NCBI RefSeq assembly: GCF_014230315.1
Contig: NZ_JACLAW010000004.1
Coordinates: 186,001 to 250,000, forward strand
Length of the DNA: 64,000 nt
Direction of reading: 5' to 3'
Source: Novosphingobium flavum
GTDB lineage: Bacteria; Pseudomonadota; Alphaproteobacteria; Sphingomonadales; Sphingomonadaceae
The translations under genes were made by a program, and so were the position numbers. The notes beneath the pieces are model-generated. The model was not told the DNA's origin. It saw only the letters and a list, made by a program, of their open reading frames with translations, and ran no database searches. Below are positions 8,477 through 17,106 of this stretch, one piece after another; within the stretch, counting starts at the first letter, position 1; each line of letters starts with the position of its first letter.

Positions 8477-9531
8477 GGTGTCTTCCTGTATGGCGGCGCG
8501 ACAGATGCGCGCTCGATGAGGATATGAGGCAAGCGGCGGTGCGTTAATTCTCCGCCGGAGATCAGGATCTCCGTGGCCGTGCGGCCAAGCTCCGCCATTG
8601 GCTGGTGGATGGTGGTCAGTGGCGGCCAAACCGTCCTCGCCAGGGTCGTGTCATCGAATCCGGCGACCGACAGCTCGCGCGGCAGATCGATGCCCCGGCA
8701 ATGCGCCTCGGCCAGGACGCCGGCGGCCATGTCGTCGTTTGATGCGAAGATCGCGGTCGGCCGGTCGGGCAGTCCCAGCAGCGCCTGCGCAGCACGGACG
8801 CCACTGTCGAAATCGAACTCACCCTCTTGTACCAGCGCCGGCTCGAACTTGATCCCGGCCCGGTCGAGCGCCCGGCGGTAGCCAAACAAGCGGTCCTCGG
8901 AGGCCATGTGGCTCTGGTGGCCCTTGATGAAGCCGATGCGCCGATGCCCGGCATTGACCAGATGGGTCGTCATGTCGTCCGCGGCCTGCGTATCGTCCAT
9001 GAAGACCGAGCTTGTCAGCGCATGGTTGGTCCCCGGGGAAATGCGGACAAAGGGCAGGTCCAGCGTTTCGAGCATTCGCAAGACCCGCTCGCAATCCGTC
9101 ACCGGCGAGGACAGGATGATGCCATCGACGTGGGTTTCCGTGACCAGTCCGCGCACCTGTTCGCCCACATCGGGATCGCTGACGTCCACGGGCTGGGCCA
9201 GGAGGCGAATATTCTGCTCCTTGCAGACTTCCCAGCACCCGGTCTGGATCTGGAACATGTAGTAGGGGCTGTGATTGTCGTAGATCAGCGCAATCTGGTT
9301 CGATTTCGATCCCGAAAGAATTCGCGCGGCAATGCTGGGACGGAAGTCGAGTTCCTGCATGACCGCCTCGATCCGCGCCCGCGTGTCGGCACTCACATAA
9401 GGATGGCCGTTGAGCACCCGACTGACCGTCTTCACCGCAACCCCTGCCTTGGCGGCCACGTCGCGGATGTTGGCGCGCTCGGTTCCGCTTCGCGCGCTCT
9501 TGGAATTGTCGGGGGAACGGTAATCACTCAT
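8473..9531 (-). CDS. LacI-family transcriptional regulator of the sulfosugar locus
   Basis: LacI-type regulator of 352 residues. The helix-turn-helix and hinge lie at about residues 21-75 (NIRDVAAKAGVAVKTVSRVL), followed by a periplasmic-binding-like effector domain with the usual GFDDTTLARTVWPPLTTIHQP block. The ATG at 9531 overlaps the sulfoquinovosidase stop as ATGA. Its own stop overlaps the aldo-keto reductase start in the same way, so regulator and enzymes are co-translated. It is the obvious candidate for binding the 18-bp motif found at 11608 and 15552. The effector is presumably SQ or a pathway intermediate (inference). Confidence 0.93.
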   Translation of the reverse strand: MSDYRSPDNSKSARSGTERANIRDVAAKAGVAVKTVSRVLNGHPYVSADTRARIEAVMQELDFRPSIAARILSGSKSNQIALIYDNHSPYYMFQIQTGCWEVCKEQNIRLLAQPVDVSDPDVGEQVRGLVTETHVDGIILSSPVTDCERVLRMLETLDLPFVRISPGTNHALTSSVFMDDTQAADDMTTHLVNAGHRRIGFIKGHQSHMASEDRLFGYRRALDRAGIKFEPALVQEGEFDFDSGVRAAQALLGLPDRPTAIFASNDDMAAGVLAEAHCRGIDLPRELSVAGFDDTTLARTVWPPLTTIHQPMAELGRTATEILISGGELTHRRLPHILIERASVAPPYRKTP

Positions 9532-11534
9532 GCCAGTGCCTCCGGCAGGCTGGCGAAGTGATCGGCAAATGCGCTGCCGGGCCGATAGAATACCGGAGGC
9601 TGACCGATCGGGGCCGCAACCTGGTGCGTGCCCGGCTGATGGTCCTGCCCGGTCCATACATGCCGCCAGACTCCTGGTCCCGGCAGGATTACTTCACGCA
9701 TATTTGCCCCTTCCTCGATGACAGGCGCTACCAGCAGGTCCTGGCCATAGAGGTATTGCGTCTGCACGGCCCGCAAAGTTGCATCGCCCGGATAGTGGAG
9801 GAACATCGGCCGCTGGAGCGGCAGCCCGGTCGTTGCAGCCTCGTTGCAAAGGTGGCGCACATAGGGTGCAAGCCGCGCGTGTACCCGGCTCCACCGCGCG
9901 AAGCATGTCAGCAATTCGGGGGTGGAATCGTACTGCAGGTTGCTGTCCGGGCGATTGCCCTCGTGGCTGCGCATGACGGGCGCGAAAGCCGCCAATTCGG
10001 CCCAGCGCTCAAGCAATTCCGCGCTTCGCACGTTGCCATGGAGCGAAGTGTATCCGCCGCAGTCCGAATGGCTGTAGGCATTGCCGAGCAGTCCCGCCGA
10101 AAGAGCGGCGGTAATCACCGTGCCGATCCCGTCGTGGCGCGTGAAATCGACCGATTGATCGCCCGCCCAAAGCAGGGGGCAATGAGCCTGAACTCCCGAA
10201 AAACCGGCACGCATGAAGAACACGGCATCGCCAGTCAGCCCGCGCGACGCCACGGCCATGGCATTGACTTCTGCCCAGAGAACCGGCCAGCGATTGTGCG
10301 CTTCCATGGGGTCCGAGCCGTCAGCCAGGCGAACGTCGGTCGGCAGGTATTCGCCAAAGTCGGCCATCCAGCCGCGAATGCCGATGTCGAGCATTTCCCG
10401 TCCCAGGATGCGCTCGGCAAACCATGCGCGCGTCTCGGCCCGGGTGAAGTCGACCACGCCGCAGTCGAACTCACCGAAATCGACGAGGTAGGGCTCGTCA
10501 TCGTCCTGGCGGAGCGCGAAATGCCCCCCGGCCCGTGCCTCGGCAAAGAGTTCGCCGTCAACCGCGAGGTAGGGGTTGGCATAGGCCATGAAACGGATGT
10601 CGCGGCTGGCCAGGTCGGCAATTCGCTCCCGCAAGCCGGGATAGCGCTGTTCGCTGCGCGATCCCAGTTGCCAATCCCAGAACAGGCGGCGACCGAAACT
10701 CGTTTCGCGCACACCCGCCCAGTCTTCGCACCACAGTGCCGATACGGCGGTTCCGGCCGCCAGGTAATGCTCCAGCCGCTCGAAGCTGCGTGCGCCGGCC
10801 TTGAGCCCGACCACCGCCCCGCTGATCGCCCAGTCCGGCAGGGCCGGCTGACGGCCAAACCGGCGGGAAAGGCTGGAAACCAGGTCGATCGGCCCCTGGG
10901 CCGAGAACAGCTCGAACCGTGCGGCGCAGTTCCATGTCTCCACGCCGTGCCAGGCCGGATCGCGGCAATCGATCACGCTGTAGCAGCTGGCATCGAGATG
11001 CACGGCAAGCCAGCGCGACGTCATGAACGTCGGCTGCGGATAATTGGTGTTCCAGTAATCACCGCCCGCCATGGCCTGCTCGTCCATCAGGCGGGTCAGT
11101 TCGGTCGTCTTGTCCCGGCCGACGCCCGGTTCGCTGGTCCACATCGGGAACGAGCGGCCGTTCAGGGCAAGGTAGCTCATCTGCTCGCCCCCGCCCCACA
11201 CCGTCTCATCGGCCTCGGCATGAAACCGCACGATCAGGCGGTCGTAGGCCGGATCCAGCGCCGTGATCGAGAATGTGTTCCCCTGCACATCGAGGCGCGC
11301 GACGGGCTCGCCTTGGCTGAGCCAGGATACGCTGTTCAACGAAACCACGCATTCCGACGGCTCGAGTCGGTCGAACGGTTCGTCCTCGATGTGAAAATTG
11401 CCGAGCTTCATCGTCACGCGCGCATGGCCGCGTGACATGGCCAGCGCTGGACAGTCTGGGCGATGGCGCAACACGATTTTCTCCGCGAAATGCAGATCAA
11501 ACCCGCCGCCTGCTGCCGAAATTCGAACTTCCAC
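9528..11534 (-). CDS. smoI: Sulfoquinovosidase, glycoside hydrolase family 31
   Basis: GH31 enzyme of 668 residues, collinear with E. coli YihQ, hydrolysing alpha-sulfoquinovosides such as sulfoquinovosyl-glycerol to sulfoquinovose. By eye alignment the nucleophile is Asp392 in GWMADFGEYLP and the acid/base Asp459 in LWAGDQSVDF. The sulfonate-recognition set is present: Arg283 and Trp286 (RRLFW) and Tyr495 (CGGYTSL). YihQ Gln262 and Gln288 correspond to Lys245 and Glu270, the variant known from Agrobacterium-type sulfoquinovosidases. The start is GTG with GGGAGAG upstream; the next ATG would remove the conserved FDLHFAEKIVL strand. No signal peptide is seen, so hydrolysis should be cytoplasmic. 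It is the first gene of the operon. Confidence 0.95.
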   Translation of the reverse strand: MEVRISAAGGGFDLHFAEKIVLRHRPDCPALAMSRGHARVTMKLGNFHIEDEPFDRLEPSECVVSLNSVSWLSQGEPVARLDVQGNTFSITALDPAYDRLIVRFHAEADETVWGGGEQMSYLALNGRSFPMWTSEPGVGRDKTTELTRLMDEQAMAGGDYWNTNYPQPTFMTSRWLAVHLDASCYSVIDCRDPAWHGVETWNCAARFELFSAQGPIDLVSSLSRRFGRQPALPDWAISGAVVGLKAGARSFERLEHYLAAGTAVSALWCEDWAGVRETSFGRRLFWDWQLGSRSEQRYPGLRERIADLASRDIRFMAYANPYLAVDGELFAEARAGGHFALRQDDDEPYLVDFGEFDCGVVDFTRAETRAWFAERILGREMLDIGIRGWMADFGEYLPTDVRLADGSDPMEAHNRWPVLWAEVNAMAVASRGLTGDAVFFMRAGFSGVQAHCPLLWAGDQSVDFTRHDGIGTVITAALSAGLLGNAYSHSDCGGYTSLHGNVRSAELLERWAELAAFAPVMRSHEGNRPDSNLQYDSTPELLTCFARWSRVHARLAPYVRHLCNEAATTGLPLQRPMFLHYPGDATLRAVQTQYLYGQDLLVAPVIEEGANMREVILPGPGVWRHVWTGQDHQPGTHQVAAPIGQPPVFYRPGSAFADHFASLPEALA

Positions 11535-11607
11535 TGGCCTTCACTCTCCCGGAACGGCGCTTGGGGCGCTCTTGCATGTCGTCGGAGGCGCTGGTCGCCG
11601 CCCTGAC

Positions 11608-11625
11608 ATGACACCGCTTGACATA
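11608..11625. promoter_or_regulatory. Candidate operator A of the sulfosugar regulon
   Basis: Motif ATGACACCG-N3-GACATA in the 206-bp divergent region between the sulfoquinovosidase and TonB receptor genes. The same motif with the same N3 gap recurs at 15552 in the next divergent region. It is a weak inverted repeat, as expected for a LacI-type dimer, and overlaps a TTGACA hexamer (11618-11623) that could be the -35 of the receptor promoter. Assignment to the neighbouring LacI regulator is inference. Confidence 0.55.
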
Positions 11626-11740
11626 TCGGGCCATTGGACGCAATTCAAGAGGCAGCGAAGCGGTAGAGGCAAAATGCCCAGGCCGCACAGGTGAATGACC
11701 GGGTGCGAAGTCATGCCACCCGGCGGGAAGGGAGAGAACC

Positions 11741-14080
11741 ATGAAAGCTTTGCTTCGTCTGTCGACTGCGCTGCCCGTCGTCATCGCAGCACTGGCAGTG
11801 CCAGCCCATGCGCAACAGGCCAATCCAGCCGCCGAGGAAGCGTCCGACGCGCCCGTGGCCGAAATCGTCGTAACGGCACAGAAGCGTTCGGAAAACCTGC
11901 AGAAAGTTCCGCTCGCGGTTTCGGTCCTTTCGGGCGAGGCGCTTGCCCAGGCCGCCCGGCCCAGTATCGAAAGCGCCGCCCAGATGGTGCCCTCGCTCAA
12001 CTTCCTGAAATCCGGCACCACGCTCAACCAGACCATCTTCCTGCGCGGGGTCGGCACGGCCACGTTCTCGATCGCCGGCGAACCGTCGGTCTCGACCGTG
12101 GTCGATGGCGTGGTCTATGCCCGTTCGGGCGAGGCGTTCAGCGACCTTGTCGATATTGCCCAGATGGAAGTGCTGCGCGGTCCGCAGGGCACCCTGTTCG
12201 GCAAGAACGCGTCGGCCGGCGTGATCAACATCACCACCCAGATGCCGAAGCACGAACTGGGCGGCAGCGTCGAGGCCAGCTACTTCGACCGCAACGAATT
12301 CCGGGCGAAGGCCGTGCTCAACGTGCCGCTGGGCACCGACCTCGCCGGGCGCTTCACCGGCTTTTATGGCGAATATGACGGCAACATCCGCAACGTCACC
12401 CGCAATACCTGGGTCAACGGCTACAAGCATTACGGCGCCCGCGGTCAGGTCCTGTACGATCCATCAGCAGACCTGCGCATCTATGTCGCGGCGGACTATC
12501 ACAAGAATGACGACAATTGCTGCGCCGAGGTCATCGGCACCGGCGCGCTGACCGGCGCAGGCGTACCGACCACCAGCCTCGCTTTCAACGTGCTTCCGTC
12601 TCCTCAGGGCGCGGATACCAGGGCGGTGGCGCAGGATCTAATTACCGCGACCAAGGAAGAAGGCTGGGGCGTTTCGGCCCAGGCAGACATCGCGGTGGGC
12701 AGCCACACGCTGACCAGCATCACGTCCTACCGCAAGTGGAACAACACCGAAATCCGCGATGGCGACTGGCTCGACCGCGCCTATGCCGGGTTCAACCAGT
12801 TGCACGACAACGGCCCGCAACGGACCAATACCTTCACGCAGGAACTGCGCCTGACTTCGCCGGGCAAGCAGTTCCTGGATTATGTGCTGGGCGCCTATTA
12901 TTCGCGCGCATATTCCGAGCGCACCTTCCAGCGTGACGACGTGGTCTGCAATGCTGCGGTAACGGCGCCGGCCAATACGCTGATCCCCTGCGGCAGCGTC
13001 AATGCCGATCCGTCGACATTCCCCTCAGCGGTTGCCCAGTTCGGCTCGACCTTCCGCAATTTCGCGCTTTTCGGCCAGGCCACGGTCAACTTCACCGATC
13101 GCCTGCGCATCGTTGGCGGCCTGCGGTACAGCCATGACGAGCTGTCCGTATTCCATAGCCGCAACACCACCCTGGCTGGTCCCGCCATCTCGCCCAGCTT
13201 CCCCGCCACCACCAGCGGCACAGGCCAGCCGGCCGCTCCGTTCACGGACAAGACCAGCAAAGACAACCTGTCGGGCAAGGCGGCGATCCAGTTCGATGCC
13301 AGCCGCGATGTGGTGGCCTATGCCAGCTACACGCGGGGCTACAAGGGCCCGGCCTACAACATCTTCTTCAACCTGAGCGCGACCGGCACGAACGTGATCG
13401 ATGCGGAAACGTCCGACGCGTTCGAAGTGGGCCTGAAAAATACCCTGCTGGATGGCAGGATGACGCTGAACATTGCCGGGTTCTTCGCCAAGTATCACAA
13501 TTTCCAGGCTAACAACCCCGATCTGGTTGCCGGCTCGGTTGTTTCACGCTTCACCAACGCGGGCGAGGTTTCCACCCGCGGCATTGAAATGGACCTGAAC
13601 TGGCGCCCGGTCTCCGACCTTTCGATCACCGGGGGCCTGGCCTATACCAATGCCCACGTGGATCAGTTCAAGGTTGCCCCCGGTGCGGCCCCCACGGCGA
13701 TCATCGCGCCGGGCAGCAAGCTGGCCTATGCCCCCGAATGGAAGGGCTCGCTCGCGGCCGACTACCGCTGGCGGACCGGCAGCATCGTCGACGTGTTCTT
13801 CGGCGTGCAGGGTAACTACCAGTCCTCGCAAATCTCGCTCTTTACCCCCAACACGGTGCAAACCCAGTTCGGCACCATTCCGGCCTACGGCCTTGTCAAT
13901 GTCTCGCTTGGCATAGGCGATGCCAGCGACAAGTACCGCCTGACCTTCCAGGTCCGTAACGTCTTCGATCAGTCCTACATCTCCGCCGTTCAGGCAGGCG
14001 GCCCGGGCGGCTCCTTCCGCTACCAGATCCCGCGCGACGCCGATCGCTATTGGGGGCTGACCGGCCGCGTGAACTTCTGA
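11741..14080 (+). CDS. TonB-dependent receptor, probable outer-membrane sulfosugar uptake
   Basis: Outer-membrane receptor of 779 residues. A signal peptide (about 1-25, ending AHA-QQ) precedes the plug. The plug begins EIVVTAQKRSENLQKVPLAVS and includes MEVLRGPQGTLFGKNASAGVINITT near residue 142. The beta-barrel ends with the terminal Phe of GRVNF. A GGAGAG ribosome-binding site lies just ahead of the ATG. It is divergent from the sulfoquinovosidase operon with candidate operator A between them. A role in carrying SQ or sulfoquinovosyl-glycerol across the outer membrane is therefore likely; ligand identity is inference. Confidence 0.93.
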   Translation: MKALLRLSTALPVVIAALAVPAHAQQANPAAEEASDAPVAEIVVTAQKRSENLQKVPLAVSVLSGEALAQAARPSIESAAQMVPSLNFLKSGTTLNQTIFLRGVGTATFSIAGEPSVSTVVDGVVYARSGEAFSDLVDIAQMEVLRGPQGTLFGKNASAGVINITTQMPKHELGGSVEASYFDRNEFRAKAVLNVPLGTDLAGRFTGFYGEYDGNIRNVTRNTWVNGYKHYGARGQVLYDPSADLRIYVAADYHKNDDNCCAEVIGTGALTGAGVPTTSLAFNVLPSPQGADTRAVAQDLITATKEEGWGVSAQADIAVGSHTLTSITSYRKWNNTEIRDGDWLDRAYAGFNQLHDNGPQRTNTFTQELRLTSPGKQFLDYVLGAYYSRAYSERTFQRDDVVCNAAVTAPANTLIPCGSVNADPSTFPSAVAQFGSTFRNFALFGQATVNFTDRLRIVGGLRYSHDELSVFHSRNTTLAGPAISPSFPATTSGTGQPAAPFTDKTSKDNLSGKAAIQFDASRDVVAYASYTRGYKGPAYNIFFNLSATGTNVIDAETSDAFEVGLKNTLLDGRMTLNIAGFFAKYHNFQANNPDLVAGSVVSRFTNAGEVSTRGIEMDLNWRPVSDLSITGGLAYTNAHVDQFKVAPGAAPTAIIAPGSKLAYAPEWKGSLAADYRWRTGSIVDVFFGVQGNYQSSQISLFTPNTVQTQFGTIPAYGLVNVSLGIGDASDKYRLTFQVRNVFDQSYISAVQAGGPGGSFRYQIPRDADRYWGLTGRVNF

Positions 14081-14087
14081 TCGGACG

Positions 14088-14111
14088 AAGGCCGCCGCCA
14101 GCGGCGGCCTT
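14088..14111 (+). terminator. GC-rich hairpin after the TonB receptor gene
   Basis: Arms AAGGCCGCCGC (14088-14098) and GCGGCGGCCTT (14101-14111) eight bases after the receptor stop. No T-run follows on the plus strand, so it is a weak or Rho-assisted terminator or an mRNA 3' end stabiliser. Confidence 0.5.
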
Positions 14112-14117
14112 ACCCCC

Positions 14118-14153
14118 AAAAAAACAGGCCCCTCGTCGCAGGACGAGGGGCCT
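14118..14153 (-). terminator. Rho-independent terminator of the MFS transporter gene
   Basis: Perfect 12-bp stem, AGGCCCCTCGTC (14126-14137) with its complement (14142-14153), loop GCAG, followed on the minus strand by TGTTTTTTT. It lies 60 bp beyond the stop of the minus-strand MFS gene and separates it from the convergent receptor gene. Confidence 0.85.
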
Positions 14154-14213
14154 TGGTTTATGGGGCCGAGCCCTTTTTCATACCTGATCCTGCGGGATCT
14201 CAGACCCGCCGGA

Positions 14214-15473
14214 TCACAGGTTGGCGAGTTCGAGCCGCGGGATCATCAGGTGAATGAAGGCCAGTGCGGCAAGATAGGCCAGACCGCAAATGGCGAACAT
14301 CGGGACATAGCCATAGCCGTTGCCGAGCGACCATCCGGCCAATTCGATAATGCCCGTACCCGAGAGATTGCCCGCCACGGCGCCAAGCGCGACGACGCTC
14401 GCCACCCGGACTGCCGGAACGATATCGGTGGTCATGCCGAAGATGTTGGTCGAGAACCCCTGGTGCGCAAACAGCCCCAGGCCGATCAACACGGCGGCCA
14501 ACCACGGATTGGCAGTCAGCAAGGCCAGCGGCATGGCCAGCACGACCAGCGCATAGAACAGCATGGACATCTTGCGCGCGCCGTCGACCGTCGATCCGCG
14601 CGACAGCAACACGGGATAGAGCCCGCCCGACGTGATCGCGCCAAGCGCGGCCAGACCGAAGATTACCGCGATCGGCCAGCCCAGCGCGCCTTGCCCCATG
14701 CCGAACTGGCGGTTGAAGAAGTCTGGCATCCAGAACAGCACGAACCACCAAACGCAGTCGGTCAGGCCCTTTGCCCCGATCACGGTCCAGGTGCGGCGAT
14801 CGCGCAGCAAGATCCGCCATTGGACCGGTGCGCGTTCCGGCACGTTGCCGAGCGGCTGCAAGCGGCCGGTCCCGAAGATCCAGCCGATCAACCACAGGAA
14901 ACCAAGGCCGCCGGTCACCAGGAAGGCAGCCTTCCAGCCGAAGGCCAGGGCGAAGGGGGGAATCAGGATCGGTGTCAGGATCGCACCGATATTGGGGGCA
15001 GTGTTAATGAGTCCGATAGCGAAATTGCGCCTGGTGGCGGGAAGGTAGATGGCCGCAGCCTTCAATCCTGCGGGGGTGCTCACCGATTCCCCAACGGCCA
15101 GTACGATCCGTGCGGACACGAACTGTTGCACGGTCGCGGCGAGGGCATGGGCCATCCCGGCCATGCTCCATGCCGTAACCGCGACGGCGTAGGCGATCCG
15201 CACGCCCAGCCTGTCGACGAACCAGCCGACGAACAGGAGCGCGCCCGCTGCCGCAACCTGGAAGGAGGAGCCGAGATGCGCATAGTCGGCATCGCTCCAG
15301 TTAAATTCCGCCTCCAATGTCGGTTTCAGCAGGGCCAGCACCTGCCGATCAACATAATTGAGCGCATTGCCCAGGAACAGCAGCGCAACGAGCAGCGTCA
15401 TCGCGCCGGAAGCCACATGATTGGCGTCAACCTGGGGATGCGCGGATGCCTCCACCCGCGGTAATTCGGCCAT
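14214..15473 (-). CDS. MFS transporter, ExuT/ACS-type, probable sulfosugar importer
   Basis: Major facilitator of 419 residues with about 12 transmembrane helices. The motif after the first helix, NALNYVDRQVLALLKP, and GWFVDRLGVR between helices 2 and 3 are typical of the anion:cation symporter (hexuronate ExuT-like) branch, which carries acidic sugars. A GGGAGAA site precedes the ATG. The gene is flanked by the TonB receptor and the putative sulfite exporter, and its promoter region shares the 18-bp motif with the sulfoquinovosidase promoter. Inner-membrane import of SQ or sulfoquinovosyl-glycerol is the inferred role. Confidence 0.85.
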   Translation of the reverse strand: MAELPRVEASAHPQVDANHVASGAMTLLVALLFLGNALNYVDRQVLALLKPTLEAEFNWSDADYAHLGSSFQVAAAGALLFVGWFVDRLGVRIAYAVAVTAWSMAGMAHALAATVQQFVSARIVLAVGESVSTPAGLKAAAIYLPATRRNFAIGLINTAPNIGAILTPILIPPFALAFGWKAAFLVTGGLGFLWLIGWIFGTGRLQPLGNVPERAPVQWRILLRDRRTWTVIGAKGLTDCVWWFVLFWMPDFFNRQFGMGQGALGWPIAVIFGLAALGAITSGGLYPVLLSRGSTVDGARKMSMLFYALVVLAMPLALLTANPWLAAVLIGLGLFAHQGFSTNIFGMTTDIVPAVRVASVVALGAVAGNLSGTGIIELAGWSLGNGYGYVPMFAICGLAYLAALAFIHLMIPRLELANL

Positions 15474-15551
15474 TTCATTCTCCCAATAATCTGGCGCTCA
15501 AGCGCTTCTGGGCTTGCACCCTAACGCATGCGGAGGATAAGGAAAGCGAAT

Positions 15552-15569
15552 ATGACACCGTCGGACATA
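15552..15569. promoter_or_regulatory. Candidate operator B of the sulfosugar regulon
   Basis: Second copy of ATGACACCG-N3-GACATA, between the MFS gene and the exporter gene, 35 bp before the exporter start. With the flanking T it reads TATGAC-N7-GACATA, an imperfect inverted repeat. It agrees with operator A at all 15 defined positions. Confidence 0.55.
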
Positions 15570-15603
15570 CGGCCGGCGCAAGAACAAGTCGGGAGACGTG
15601 GAA

Positions 15604-16689
15604 ATGACCGGACAGCACGCCGGGGGCGATTGGAACCTGCCATATGGCGGGGATCTGTTCGGTGAGCTTCAACTGGCCGAAACGGCATCGGATCAGGCCG
15701 TCCGTCCGCGCGAGACACTGTTCCCTGGCGTGGCCGCCTGCGCCGTTGGTTCGGCCGCGGCGGCGTGGCTATCGGATCACTACGGGTTTCCCATCATTCT
15801 CCTCGGTCTGCTGGTGGGTCTTTCGCTGAACTTCATCTCGCACGATGTGCGCACCCATCGGGGCCTGGATTTCGCCTCACGCTCATGCCTGCGGTTGGGC
15901 ATTGTCGTCCTGGGCCTGCAGGTTACGCTGGCGCAGATCGGCGCGCTGGGCCTGACCCCGTTCATTGCGCTCCTTGCCGTCATGATCGCCGCGTTTTTCG
16001 CCGCCGTGCTCGGCGCGGGCATCGCCGGCCAATCCCGCTATGCCGGAATTCTTGCCGGCGGCGCGACGGCGATCTGCGGCGCCAGTGCCGGGCTGGCCCT
16101 GTACGGCGTGATCGGCAAGGACCGATTGAGCCAGGCCCAGTTCGCGCTGACACTGGTGGGGATATCGCTGGCGAGCGCGTTTGCCATGTCGGTCTACCCC
16201 CTGCTCGCCGCAGAGTTTCATCTTTCGGACCGCGAGGCCGGCTTCCTGATCGGCGCCTCGATCCACGATGTCGCCCAGGCCATCGGCGGGGGATATGCAT
16301 TTTCCGATGTCGCAGGCTCCTACGCCACGATCGTCAAACTGGCGCGCGTCGCCCTTCTCGGCCCGATCGTTGCGCTGACCAGCATCATGCTTGGTGGCGG
16401 CAAGGACGGGCCCAAGCCTTCCTTCTGGCGCCGACTGTCGATGCCCTGGTTCATCACCGCCTTCCTTTTGGTCCTGTTGATCAACAGCACAGTCAACATT
16501 CCCCCCAGGTTCAGCCAGGTAGCCCTGACAGCTTCCAAGGCGCTCCTCCTTCTGGCGGTCACTGCCACGGCGATGCGTTCACGTATGGACTTGCTGATCG
16601 AAGCTGGCTGGCGGGCCATAATTCCGGTTGTGACCGCCACTTTGGCCAGCTTCGCAGCCGCCCTTGCCTTTGCTATCGCCCTGCTGTGA
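15604..16689 (+). CDS. YeiH/UPF0324-family putative sulfate or sulfite exporter
   Basis: Integral membrane protein of 361 residues with about ten helices, in the family annotated as putative sulfate exporters (YeiH, Pfam Cons_hypoth698). Recognisable blocks are the NFISHDVRTHRGLDFASRSC region, GGATAICGASAG and the DREAGFLIGASIHDVAQAIG segment. The ATG at 15604 has GGGAG eight bases upstream; a GTG two codons earlier is also in frame. SQ monooxygenation releases sulfite, so an exporter sharing the locus operator motif fits detoxification. The transported ion has not been shown by sequence. Confidence 0.85.
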   Translation: MTGQHAGGDWNLPYGGDLFGELQLAETASDQAVRPRETLFPGVAACAVGSAAAAWLSDHYGFPIILLGLLVGLSLNFISHDVRTHRGLDFASRSCLRLGIVVLGLQVTLAQIGALGLTPFIALLAVMIAAFFAAVLGAGIAGQSRYAGILAGGATAICGASAGLALYGVIGKDRLSQAQFALTLVGISLASAFAMSVYPLLAAEFHLSDREAGFLIGASIHDVAQAIGGGYAFSDVAGSYATIVKLARVALLGPIVALTSIMLGGGKDGPKPSFWRRLSMPWFITAFLLVLLINSTVNIPPRFSQVALTASKALLLLAVTATAMRSRMDLLIEAGWRAIIPVVTATLASFAAALAFAIALL

Positions 16690-16940
16690 GGGAGGTGTCT
16701 CCGGGGTGCTGTCAAGCGGAAGGGGCGGGGCAGGGGCAAGGGTAAGTGCCTGGAGCCAGTTTTTGCGGATGGCGAATACATCGCGCTCTCGAAAGCCGCC
16801 GAGATTCGGTCCAGCGATTATGTTGGCATCTGCCTTGTGCCGGATGCTGTCCAACCGGATGAGCCGCCCATGGGCGCACCTCTGCTCCAATTTGGCCGCT
16901 GGCGTTCGCCTCAGGCATTGCATCCATCGGGGAGCAGGTA

Positions 16941-17031
16941 TGGCGGAGCGGGAGGGATTCGAACCCTCGATACGCTTTTGACGTATACTCACTTTCCAGG
17001 CGAGCGCCTTCGACCACTCGGCCACCGCTCC
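16941..17031 (-). tRNA. tRNA-Ser (anticodon GGA)
   Basis: Class II tRNA of 91 nt with encoded CCA. The acceptor begins GGAGCGG and closes with CCGCTCC. The anticodon stem CTCGC/GTGAG holds loop CTGGAAA with anticodon GGA (complement of 16995-16997). A long variable arm TATACGTCAAAAGCGTAT and the T-loop GGTTCGAATCC are present. The 251 bp between the upstream exporter gene and this tRNA show no coding or repeat signal. Confidence 0.97.
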
Positions 17032-17106
17032 GCATGCACTGGAAGGCAGGCCCCTAGCGCCACATCGCCGCTTCCGCAAGGCGCGAGACGGTGGCACCAC
17101 ACAGGG

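Noticed and set aside
11556..11592. Three GGCGCT hexamers upstream of the sulfoquinovosidase gene
   Set aside because: Irregular spacing, and the hexamer is common in such GC-rich DNA; the 18-bp motif is a better operator candidate.
16690..16940. Possible small gene or RNA between the exporter and tRNA-Ser
   Set aside because: Open frames here lack codon bias and start signals on both strands; nothing can be supported.
16941..17031. tRNA-Ser as an integration site for a genomic island
   Set aside because: No integrase, no direct repeat of the tRNA 3' end and no foreign composition around it.
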